Below, one piece after another: positions 22,617 through 32,113 of a stretch of DNA of 64,000 nt. The stretch is from Brasenia schreberi (lineage: Eukaryota; Streptophyta; Magnoliopsida; Nymphaeales; Cabombaceae), in the NCBI GenBank assembly GCA_036023115.1, contig JAYKKT010000041.1:7628001-7692000 (forward strand), given 5' to 3'. Made by a program: the position numbers and the translations under genes. The notes under the pieces are model-generated. The model did not search any database. It worked only from the letters and a program-made list of their open reading frames with translations, and was not told the origin of the DNA. Position 1 is the stretch's first letter. Every line of letters begins with the position of its first letter.

Positions 22617-25559
22617 GATTTAAAAAAATATTATTTGAATAATTGTGTCGATATGGGTTTGGATATATGGATCTAGATATGAACTTGTGAACATAATAAG
22701 ATATAATTGGTTTTGAAATATAATGATATGTAAATACATGAGTCATACATGTGTGTCTCTAAAGATTTGTAAGTCCCTCGGGTGTTTCAGCTTGGGCAAA
22801 CATAGAGTGCATTCCTAGGCAAAGAGTCAATATGGTTTGACCATCATGGATAAGGTGACTAAGGTTATGTGAAGGAGAGTCGAACGACTCTTTCAACTTG
22901 GTTTAGATATATTATAAGTTGTAATTATTTTAAGTGATTGATATATATATGTGTGTGTGTGTGTAAGTATGCATTTGAAATCATAAGTTAGAATATAAAT
23001 GTGATTTGTCATGAAATGATTATGAAATATTAATGCTTTTAGTATAAATTCTCTATAACTTTCATATTGAGCTATGGGTCTGAGCTCACCATATTATTTT
23101 ATAATTTATCTTGAAGGTAGAAGCTAGAATCTTTAGAACGCATGTTGCCGAGTAGTAGATTGATCGAGCTATATTTTTTGAGATTGTACGATATAGATAA
23201 GAGTTAGATTATCTAGATAATTATTTTTGACTTTCGAGGATTATGTCGGTGGGTCCCACATCATTTAGCAATAGATTGTTTAGACTTATCGATATTTGAT
23301 ATATTAAAGTTTGATATTTTTTTGAGTTAGATTTTGAGCTATACTTGTTTTTGAATGCCGCTTTTGTTCATGCCCGCGTAAGGAACGGCTACATGGCATC
23401 GGTTCGGTTTGGCTCGTGGTCACGACTCGTGTGGGTGTGACAGGAAGCTTTTTCTAATTGTCACAATAAGTAGGCTAATGTCACTACACGCTAGGCATAT
23501 TTGTCGGCCTTTCATATATTGTTGGTCAAGTCCTACACAACGGAAACCAGTATGTTATCCCTCATCATAATAAAAGGTGTTCCCTATATGGTAGAATAAA
23601 AATAATGAAGCCTTATACTCAGGCATAATCTTCCTCCTTTGAGCATGTAATCAAAGCATATCAAACTTTACACATTCAAACTTCATCTATAGTTCTAGTT
23701 CATTGTAATCTATGTTCATGAATTCCGCCATGATATGTATCTTACTCGTCGCCTTGCTCATCCAAGTGAAACCTATAATGTGACTGCTATGAGAAAGTAT
23801 GATAGTAATCATACCCTCTTATATATGAAAGTTGTTAGTATCAAATTGTCATCGTATCTAGTCCAACATTTGAAACAACAATCTATACTCACATAACCCG
23901 ACCATTGTACAATATCTTATTAAGTGCCCAATATTGGTACATCTCTTCCCCAAAAAGGTTACTCAATTATACATTATACATTATAGCATGTCACTGATAT
24001 CAACAATACATATTTATAAATAATGTTATTATAATCAAATATTAAAATACTTTTACTTATTATAAAAATAATGTTATATGACATAGTGGTTTAGAATTAC
24101 TTGTTCATATCAAATTATATATGTAATGTGACTTGCAAAACTCGAGAGTAATGTTGTGATGGTTTTAAGAAGCTATCACATAATCTTTCTCGAAATTAGG
24201 TTGGATCAAAGGATGATACACTAACGACTCAACATGCACCTCCTCCTTGTATAGACTTGATCATCCATTACATATCAATCCAAATTGTATCAATGATGAT
24301 AATGTAATAATACGGCCTTTTAGTTGGCCACCTTGATATAGTTCATCTTTACCTCTTTGAGTTATTTTTATTATAAAATTTAAAATAAATATTTTATTTG
24401 AATATGTGAATATGCAAAAGGTTATGATTGACCAATATTGAGTATCAATTAACAAAAGATATGACAAAGAGTTATTATAAACGTAAGCATATCTTATCCC
24501 TTATAAAGTTGCAAAGTAACTCAACAATCTCCATGATAAGACACATTTATGATGCGAGGTTTAAAATTTAAAAAGAGATAAGTGGTCAATTGATTATGTA
24601 GTAACTCTTAGCCCAACATGATGGATTAAAAAGTTTCAAGCTATAAGAGAATAAGTTATTGTTGGATGATATTATGATACAAAAAAGACAAAAGGTTATG
24701 TGCTATTACTTTACCAGCATCTAAGATCGATTCTTCTTGATGACTATGTGCATAAAGTCGAACCTATCATTACTGAATGTCTCAACAAAAACTGGTGCAT
24801 CCGAGCAACATAACAATCAATGAGGAAGTTTGCACGGAGCTCATCAACTATGAACCAAAAGACCCGCATGAACTTTCCTAATTTGGAAACTCCTGGGCCA
24901 AAGTGATCTACACAAACACCAAGTAGGGTGGAGTTCATGAAAGGAGCTCTCAAGGATCCACCAGTCGATACTTGGTCTAACATGAATCATGCCCAACACG
25001 ATGAAGAAAAAAGACGTGAATCTTTTCCGAGAAGATGTGCATGATAAAGGGTTCATACTGACTCCTTGGGCCCAAGAAATTGATGGTCTCGCATTACTGA
25101 TGAATATGTTTATAAATAACCTTTCCATGTATGACTTAAGAATCTTTTGGAGAAATAAGGAAACATTAATCTTTCTTTTTGAATATAAGATTGGGCTAGT
25201 CAAGGGTTCCTGTACCTTGACTCAGGCCTTCATTACATTGACCATTCATCCTTACTAAACCTTCCTCCAGTCGAGCCGTATCACCTGGGCTACAGACATA
25301 CCTACTGTCACACACTTATGCACCAGACCGTTATGACCTTGATTTGATCACGCTCAGGTAATCGTGGTTCAAAAGGTGACAAGAATGTATATGGTGGAGG
25401 TAGTTCAGAGGGGACAAAAGGGCATAACAATAATTGTTTGATGATCCCTTATATTGTTGTCGTTTTCACCAATTTTAATGAACGGACTTGTAACCATAAA
25501 CATAGCTTCATTCCGCAGGTTTCTTATGTTGCAACAACCACACTTGGAGGCTGCAACTT
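22617..25559. other. Unassigned repeat-like DNA
   Basis: A (TG)n run lies near 22,950. GC-richer sequence at 23,340-23,442 ending GTGGGTGTGACA looks like an LTR end, but no partner end was found. The rest is AT-rich with short open stretches (24,744-24,983 minus and neighbours) that match no known family. Confidence 0.3.
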
Positions 25560-25990
25560 ACGCAGTGTCACAATGATGGAATGCACGAAATTGCACTGAA
25601 ATAATCGGATTCCTGAAGGATTCAGCGTTCGTCATTTTCCCACCAAAATGGGATTGAGACGGCAAATTCTCGAGACTGATAAATATACTCGGTTCTAGCA
25701 AGCAAAATACTGTCAGCACAAGCTTCCGACTCTTGGGGTGGTCCATATTTACCATAAGCTCCAATCCATTGTGCGAATTTTCGGGTTGGGACCTGATGCA
25801 AGCGGTATGCCATCAAAACTTGAAAACTATGGCCTGAAGGTTTTGTTTGGTCTCCGTCGGTACAGAGATCCAAACGGGCTTTGTCAGGTGCCGACATTCC
25901 CCGGCAAAAATAAAAGCACCATTCTTTATCCACAGCTCATGGTGGTGGTGTACAGTGTCCGCAACCACGTTACGGGAGGCAATTTCTCAT
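25560..25990 (-). pseudogene. Unidentified protein-like remnant
   Basis: The minus strand has protein-like text spread over shifting frames: VVADTVHHHHELWIKNGAF near 25,970-25,910, then, after a one-base slip, DGIPLASGPNPKIRTMDWSL near 25,810-25,750. A further frame gives SIFISLENLPSQSHFGGKM near 25,690-25,620. The continuity across slips suggests a decayed exon or processed copy. I do not recognise the family. It lies 0.5 kb downstream of the calnexin locus. Confidence 0.25.
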
Positions 25991-26440
25991 CGCATAATCG
26001 TAAATAGTGAAATGATCTCTAATGAATGGTTGCACCGTGCCCAAATTCTTTCACCGGTCAGGGTAAGGCTCGAAACTCTACAGCTGCTGTTTCTAGTGAC
26101 AGTCCCATATCGCCAGAAACCAAAAACTCTTTCACTGGTCAGCGTGTAATGCTTTATTTGTACACCGCTTCTAGGGTATTGATCTCATAATCTCAAATGC
26201 AGGCACGTTAAATAAGCATAAGGCAAATGTTAGGAACACACTTTTCAGTATCAAATGAGTACAAAACTTGCTGTTTATAACGGAAAAGAAAAAACTCTAG
26301 AACTATTAAACTGCTTGGGTTTAAAATCCAGAAAAGCAGACAAATAAAGCAATTAACCATCTACACGATGCCCTACTGCCTCAACCTACGAGTATAAGGC
26401 AGAGAGTATGCGGCGGCAAAATTACTCAACTCCTTGACGC

Positions 26441-28179
26441 CTATGTCTCTCTTCTAGATCTCCTCTGACGAGGTGCAGCAGTGTCCTCTTTCTCATTCTC
26501 ATCTTCCTTCTCAGCAGTATCATCTGATTCTAGAGGGACCTGAGGGACCTCAGCCTTCTTTTCTTCTGTTGGCTTTGGTGCAGCCTGCAGAGAATAGGTT
26601 AGCCAATGCCTTGTGGAGCGCATCTAATGAATTGAACGAACTTGAAACTAACACTGCGGTTCAAGAGACGACATCAATAAGAGGGATTAATGAACTCACA
26701 GTTGGTTTCTTCCCACCAAAAAGAATTCTTAAGAAGAGTGTGCTGATGACCACCAAAATGGAAACCAAAATGCCAATTGTAAGGTTGGGTTGCTTTTCTC
26801 CCTTTTCAATAAGATCCTGCAGCTCAGCCATCCAGGGGTTTCATAAGCCATTCGCTAAGAACCAAAAGAACGAATAACTTCTACAGGATTCCAAACATCA
26901 GTTTTGTCGACTAAGACAAGCAGCAAAAACTTGACCAAAACATTGCATGCATGGCTAAACATATTCGTGTACATGACCTCCAAATTGCTGCAATGCAACA
27001 TACATATAGCATGCATAGCTAAAAGATGTATCTAGAATAACCTAACCTACATTAGATAGCATACACGGTTACCTTGACAATTGTTTATATACTATCTAAC
27101 GTACAACATCAACAACTAAGTATGGGAAAAGGTTCACTTATTGTTGTGCAGTACATAGTACACAAACAATTGCCGAGGTAACGATGCAACAAATACTTAC
27201 AATGATTTTGGTCTTGTGTCCTTCCAAAAATGGGATATCAGCTACCTTGTAAAAGACATCGAAGAATTTTTTCTGCAGATGAAATTAGAACCAGGTCAGC
27301 TTTCAGCAAAGATCAGAGATCCTCCTCATCATCCCAATCTTCTGGTTTTGTTGCATCTGGGTCATCTATTTCCTCTGGTTCATCATCTAACCATCCCTCA
27401 GGCTTGACAGCCTCCTCATCTTCAATTTCCATTGGTGCATCTTCATCCCAATCATCTGGCTTTACTGCACTTGGGTCTGGAATTTTGGCTCTCTCGTCCC
27501 AGTCCTCAGGTTTCTTATCATCAGGATCAGGGATTGTCTTGGGAGGGATAAGTGGAGGCTCAAAGTCCTCAGAAGATAAGAAATTTGCCTTTTTCTTCTC
27601 CTCCCCATCAATTAAAATTTGCAAATCATTATTAGGCTTCAAAATAGCAGTGTACACATGAGATAAGCCCCACCACATTCAAGCCCGTTCTGCAACCTGT
27701 TTTCAAATTGCAGAACGATGGTTCCATCCTTAAACTCTACTGCATCATCCAATTCCTTAACAATGGCATGTTTCCTTGCCTTCTCGCTAACAAGAAGGCC
27801 AAAATTATCATGTCCCTCACTTTTAGAGTGCTTCCATACACCTATTAAGCCATTGCAGATAATGTAAGAACCATAAAGCAAAGATGTTCAGAAATTAATG
27901 AAGAACGTACCTTTATAATCATCCTTCTCAGACACGACCCACCTGCCTTCAAACGTTTCATCGAAGGATTCATAGAACAACTGAACAAGAAAAACACATT
28001 TAAGACAGCCATACTGAATCCTACGGAAGATCACCAGATCTACGAAATCTGCAATAACAAGAAACAGGACATGCGAACGAGAACAAAATTCTCACATCTG
28101 AGGCGTTGACAGAAGCAAGACACTGAACCAGGATCAGAGCAACAAGTGAAGAAATGCCCATCCATTTGCCGCCCATCAT
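26441..28179 (-). pseudogene. CNX1: Calnexin, internally deleted
   Basis: Calnexin is an ER-membrane lectin chaperone that binds monoglucosylated glycoproteins. The start at 28,179 or 28,176 gives MMGGKWMGISSLVALILVQC, a signal peptide. Splice-consistent exons are 28,179-28,096; 27,980-27,911; 27,841-27,316; 27,272-27,201; 26,816-26,700; 26,584-26,441. They encode the start of the luminal lobe (YESFDETFEGRWVV), the four KPEDWDE-type P-domain repeats, part of the late luminal region, the membrane helix (NLTIGILVSILVVISTLFLR) and an acidic-basic tail ending RRSRRET. Missing are about 65 residues after GLECGGAYL, with a frameshift at 27,659-27,666, and all GxWxxPxIxNPxY repeats plus later lobe after 27,316. 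Codons after the first junction end in a stop at 27,639-27,641. An assembly error is the main alternative. Confidence 0.85.
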
Positions 28180-28201
28180 GACAACCTGAACGCCACAAAC
28201 C

Positions 28202-29156
28202 TGCAGCTGACGCCAACCCAGATCACAAAACCGTACCAAAATCGGCAAAATTCAATCTGAAACTCGCGATGGCTCTTATTCTAAAGAAACCTAGGTTATG
28301 ATCAAAGACCAAAAAAACTATGAAGCATTTACAATGATGGATGCAGATTACGATAAAAGAAAATGGTTATGAAATCTGAAAAACTGAATCCAAATCTCAA
28401 ACCTACAAATCATGCGTTCTGTCGTTGAAAATACATTAAAAACTGAAGCATTTACACCCCATGCTTGCAGATAACGCCGATCATGATCACAAAAAAAGAT
28501 ATGAAATCCACAGAACTCGATGGGAAACTGGAAACAGCTTACTCTAAGAAAATCCTACACACCTAAGTTCTGCGCACAAAACCCGGAAAAATCTGAAGCA
28601 ACGGCAAGATGCATGAAAATAATGTTGATCCTCAACACACAAAATGCTATGAAATCCGAAAATCTGGATCGGGAACACGAAAGAGCTCAGATAGTAAGAA
28701 ACCCCATAAACCGTACGTTCTGTCATTCGAAACCCAGAAAAATTGAATCATTTGCACCGATTGATACATATAGCTGATCCTCAACACACAAATCGTTATG
28801 AAATCCGCCAAACTAAATCGGAAACTAGAAAGAGCTATAAACATTAAGAAAACCCTACAAACCCTAAGTTGAGCCATTCGAAACCCACATAATAAGAAGC
28901 ATTTACACGAGAGCATAAAAATGTAAAAGAACCAAACAGATCAACATGTTCGAAGACAAATCAAACAAAAAGAAAAAAGATTTTCCTACGACGAAAGGGA
29001 GACAAGGGTTGAAGCGAAAACGTTTAACAGATCTAACCATTAGCGCTAGAGAAAAATAACCACTCAAAAGAATGCGTCAAGAAGCAGACTCAAGTCAGGA
29101 TCTCGATTCATGCAGAAACCTGCAAAAAGATTAAGATTTTTAAGGCGATAACTCAC
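28202..29156 (-). other. 5'UTR intron of the calnexin locus
   Basis: A donor, CCG|GTGAGTT, ends at 29,157/29,156, and an acceptor, AGCTGCAG|GTTTG, lies at 28,201. A 955-bp intron in the leader is inferred from these sites and from the absence of an upstream ATG frame reaching the signal peptide. Most of it is a tandem repeat (28,321-28,910). Confidence 0.5.
28321..28910 (-). repeat. Tandem repeat, about 150-bp unit, 4 copies plus a start
   Basis: Diverged copies begin near 28,321, 28,444, 28,594, 28,744 and 28,895 (plus strand, TGAAGCATTTAC or variant). Each has TATGAAATCC in the middle and ends near CATTCGAAACCCA. Spacings are about 123, 150, 150 and 151 bp. The array lies wholly inside the inferred 5'UTR intron of the calnexin locus. 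Confidence 0.8.
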
Positions 29157-29254
29157 CGGAAACGATCGGGGAAGTCAACCAGATAACGCGGTCTTCGTCG
29201 AAACTCTGGAGCCCGAAACCCGATCTGAGAATCACCTGGATTGAGAGGGATTCA

Positions 29255-29440
29255 CTATAAAGATGAGGGAGTTGGTCACAGGAGCCCGCCCGAACCCACG
29301 TCCCAGCAACCAATAGGAACTCGATCTCCTTTGCAATCAGCAATAGAAATTTGACGCGTCATCCCGTGGCCCTCTTCGTGACGTGGTTCCAGTGTCGGGG
29401 AAAAAGCCGCGATAGAAAATGAAACTACGCAATTGCCAAT
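29255..29440 (-). promoter_or_regulatory. Calnexin promoter with ER-stress type elements
   Basis: On the minus strand are CCACGTCACG (29,386-29,377), CCACG (29,369-29,365) and GATGACGCGTC (29,363-29,353), the last close to the plant UPR element GATGACGCGTAC. CCAAT-type boxes lie at 29,436-29,440 and 29,310-29,314; the second is exactly 9 nt from a CCACG at 29,296-29,300, the ERSE spacing but not its orientation. CTTTATAG at 29,262-29,255 can serve as TATA. bZIP28/bZIP60 control of calnexin under ER stress is established in plants; action of these sites is inferred. Confidence 0.6.
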
Positions 29441-29954
29441 GGAGCTACCGGGAGTGAACAAACGCGCACGACGCAATGGTAGAAACTTCTGGAAGATCGT
29501 TTGGATGTGGACATGTTCCGCGTTTCAGGCGGCTGGACCCGATCCGAAAACCATTTCGGATGATGACGCCTTCATAAGAGTGAGCATCGGTCGATTGGTG
29601 CAATAACCAAACTTCACTAAAATATCTGAACCGAAACTGATCCGATTTACTATACGACCGAATTAAATCAAACAGAAAAATTTTGGTTCAGTTATTTCGA
29701 TTAAATAGACAAGGATGATTGTTGAGAAGTGTACCGTATCTTATGCAAAAAGAACCAAAAGAAAGAGGGAGAGTAGACACCCTGAGGACGAGTTTCTCCT
29801 ACGACGAAAGAGAACCAAGCTTAAGCCCAATGTTGACCACTCAAAAGGAACCCAAGGTACAAAACCCTATTATAACTGTTGGCTGTTTCGTAGTGTTGAA
29901 GTAAGCCGAAAGAAGATACCTGTAGTAGAAATCCCCTACCAGCGGTGGATGAAA

Positions 29955-30014
29955 AGAGGATTTTTCATAGGAAGCAGTTTTTGTGTCTTCTTTTTACTAT
30001 GTGTGCCATTATAT

Positions 30015-30056
<42 letters not shown>

Positions 30057-30266
30057 CTTTTCCTCTTTCCGTATTTTTTATCATAGAGTTTCCGTTAAAG
30101 CCATTTCATGTTTATCAGAGAGATTTTCATATCTTTTATAAAAATCAAAACGATTTTTGTTTTTGAAGTTTATCTTCTTAAAAGACAACTCATGAAATCC
30201 AGAAAGAGGATCCTTTTTTCAACATTTCATAGTTGATGTTATTGAGACCAGAAGTAGTTACCAACA
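29955..30266 (-). repeat. Copia 3' LTR
   Basis: The right edge reads CCAACA (30,261-30,266), the complement of the TGTTGG start. The segment matches 35,848-35,997 and 37,065-37,217 in order, including TATCTTTTATAAAA and CAACTCATGAAATCC. The left edge is worn and has lost TGTTGG. An (AT)n run of about 45 bp lies at 30,008-30,053. Confidence 0.7.
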
Positions 30267-30270
30267 ACTT

Positions 30271-30283
30271 ACATCTCCCACTT
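30271..30283 (-). promoter_or_regulatory. Polypurine tract of the Copia element
   Basis: The minus strand reads AAGTGGGAGATGT next to the TGTTGG of the 3' LTR. AAGTGGGAGA immediately before TGTTGG is the usual plus-strand priming site of plant Copia elements. Confidence 0.75.
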
Positions 30284-30498
30284 AGCTATTGGAGTCAATT
30301 TATAATACACTAGTTTTGCCTCCCATTGTTTTGGGGTTTTTACAAGTTGTACCATTTTTAGTTATAAATGAATTATAACTTATACCTATTATGCAGTTTT
30401 TTGTAATAAATATGGTTTTTCTACATAATAATTATAGTGTATTTCTATACTAAAATTTTAGACATATTTTGAAAAAAGATCTTTTGACATTCCTTTAG

Positions 30499-30760
30499 TC
30501 AAGGGATTAGCCAACATATCATTAGTTGACATATAAGATATAAATATCCCATTTTTTTTAACATAACATGAATATAGTGATATTTAACCATTATATGCTT
30601 GCTTATAGAGCTATTAGTTTCACTCTTAATAAGAGTAATAGTTGGATTGTTGTCACAATAAATGACAATTGGCTCATCAACAATATCCAACTTTAGGTCA
30701 CGAATGAAGTGGTTTATTCAAATAGCACATATCGCAACCATACTATAAGAAACATACTCA
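30499..30760 (-). pseudogene. Copia RNase H C-terminal relic
   Basis: The minus frame gives INHFIRDLKLDIVDEPIVIY, then CDNNPTITLIKS and SSISKHIMVKYHYIHVMLKK. This is the Copia pattern IxCDNxxAIxLxxNP...RSKHIxxRYHFIRE. The preceding EVEYVSYSMVAICA fits the EAEYxAxxxAxxE motif with stops. The reading frame is interrupted. Confidence 0.7.
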
Positions 30761-30822
30761 ACTTCTTATTAATGCAATGTTATACAACCCTATTTCTTTT
30801 AAGCCTACGAAACAGTATCACC

Positions 30823-31623
30823 TCACAACAACAACAACTAAGTTTTTTCTATACTAAATGGGGTCAGCTACATGGATTCTTTCTTTTCGCATAACCCTAT
30901 TATATGTCATGCTAACAGTTAACTCAATATAAACTAGATCATTATTTATTGTTTCTTTCCAACACTTCTGTAATTGTTTTTTTCCTCTTTTAACATTTTC
31001 ACAATCTAGTTTTTTATATCTTCTTATGGAAGCATCCTTGGGTCGTCTTTCTACATGTTCAAACCATCTTAAATGATGTTCTCCTATTTTATCCTCTATT
31101 GGTGTTATTCTCAATTTGTTTTTAATAACCTAATTATGTATATGGTCTTTCCTTGTGTGACTATTTATCCATCTCTGAATCTTCATTTCTACTATAGACA
31201 TCTTTTGTAAATGTTGATGATTAACTGCCTAACACTCAGAACCATAAAACATAGTAGGTCTAATTATTGTTCTATAGTATTTACCTTTCAACTTTAATGA
31301 CATCTTCTTATCATATAGAATACCTGATGCCCCTCTCTATTTTAACCAATCAACATTAATTCTATGTGCAACATCTGCATCAATTTTTTTATCACTTTGA
31401 AAAATTGACACTAGGTATTTAGAACTTTCCTTGTGAGGGATGCAATGTGTGTTAATCTTAATTTTTATGTCCTTTGAAGTACCCAAATGATCAAGCTTAC
31501 ATTCTATATATATATGTCTTTGTTCTACTAAGTCAAAAGCATTTACTTTTTAATGTTTCTCTCTATAGTTCCAAATTTCTATTAACTTTTTCCTTAGACG
31601 CATTCACTAACACAATGTCATCT
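30823..31623 (-). mobile_element. RTE-type LINE 3' fragment inside the Copia RNase H
   Basis: The tail (TTGTTGTTGTTGT) is at 30,823 and the 5' truncation at about 31,623. The part at 30,854-31,114 encodes EDKIGEHHLRWFEHVERRPK and ends KERIHVADPI, the end of the LINE reverse-transcriptase protein. The Copia frame stops just left of DNKSTFS (31,650) and resumes as GDTVS, K, K at 30,815, so the LINE sits within the RNase H motif KSTFSGY...GGxxSWxSKKQ. The flanks CACCTC and CACCTTC are probable target-site copies. Confidence 0.75.
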
Positions 31624-31650
31624 AAACAACAACACCTTCAAATAGAAAAT

Positions 31651-31870
31651 TTAACTGAAGGTTGATTTGTTGTCATCTATGCTCCCAGCAAAGTCAACAT
31701 CTAAGTATCCTATCACTTTTATTTTATGTGTATTATATTTCTGAAGGAGTAACTGTATATAAAGTTTTGTTTTTGTATCATATTTGATTATTATGGACTC
31801 AAATAAATCTTTTGCAGTTTTATAATCCTCAAATACTCTAAGGAGATCATCCTCCATATAAGTATACATA
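31651..31870 (-). pseudogene. Copia gag fused to RNase H start
   Basis: The first two thirds (FEDYKTAKDLFESIIIKYDT, LYIQLLLQKYN) is Copia gag. At about 31,720 it continues without a break as KVIGYLDVDFAGSIDDNKST, the Copia RNase H entry motif (VxGYxDADWAGxxDDRKSTSG). Everything normally between them, including protease, integrase and reverse transcriptase, is deleted in frame. Confidence 0.75.
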
Positions 31871-32113
31871 ATTGTTTTGACTAAGGTATTATCCTTAAAA
31901 AAGGTTAAATATTTTTTTTTCCTTATTTGTTGCTTGTTTTATTCGAGGAATTATTGATTCTTTTAAAACATAATTCACACCCTCTAGTATCAAGGCTAAT
32001 GGGAAATCCTATGTTTTCAAGTTTGAAAATTTAAGCCATTAAGTTTTTCTATTTTTGTCAATTCTAAGACACATATCCTACCAGTCATTTTAGCAAATTT
32101 GGCAAAAAACAAC

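Noticed and set aside
29296..29314. A canonical ERSE in the calnexin promoter.
   Set aside because: CCACG and CCAAT have the 9-nt spacing but the wrong relative orientation, so it is only ERSE-like.
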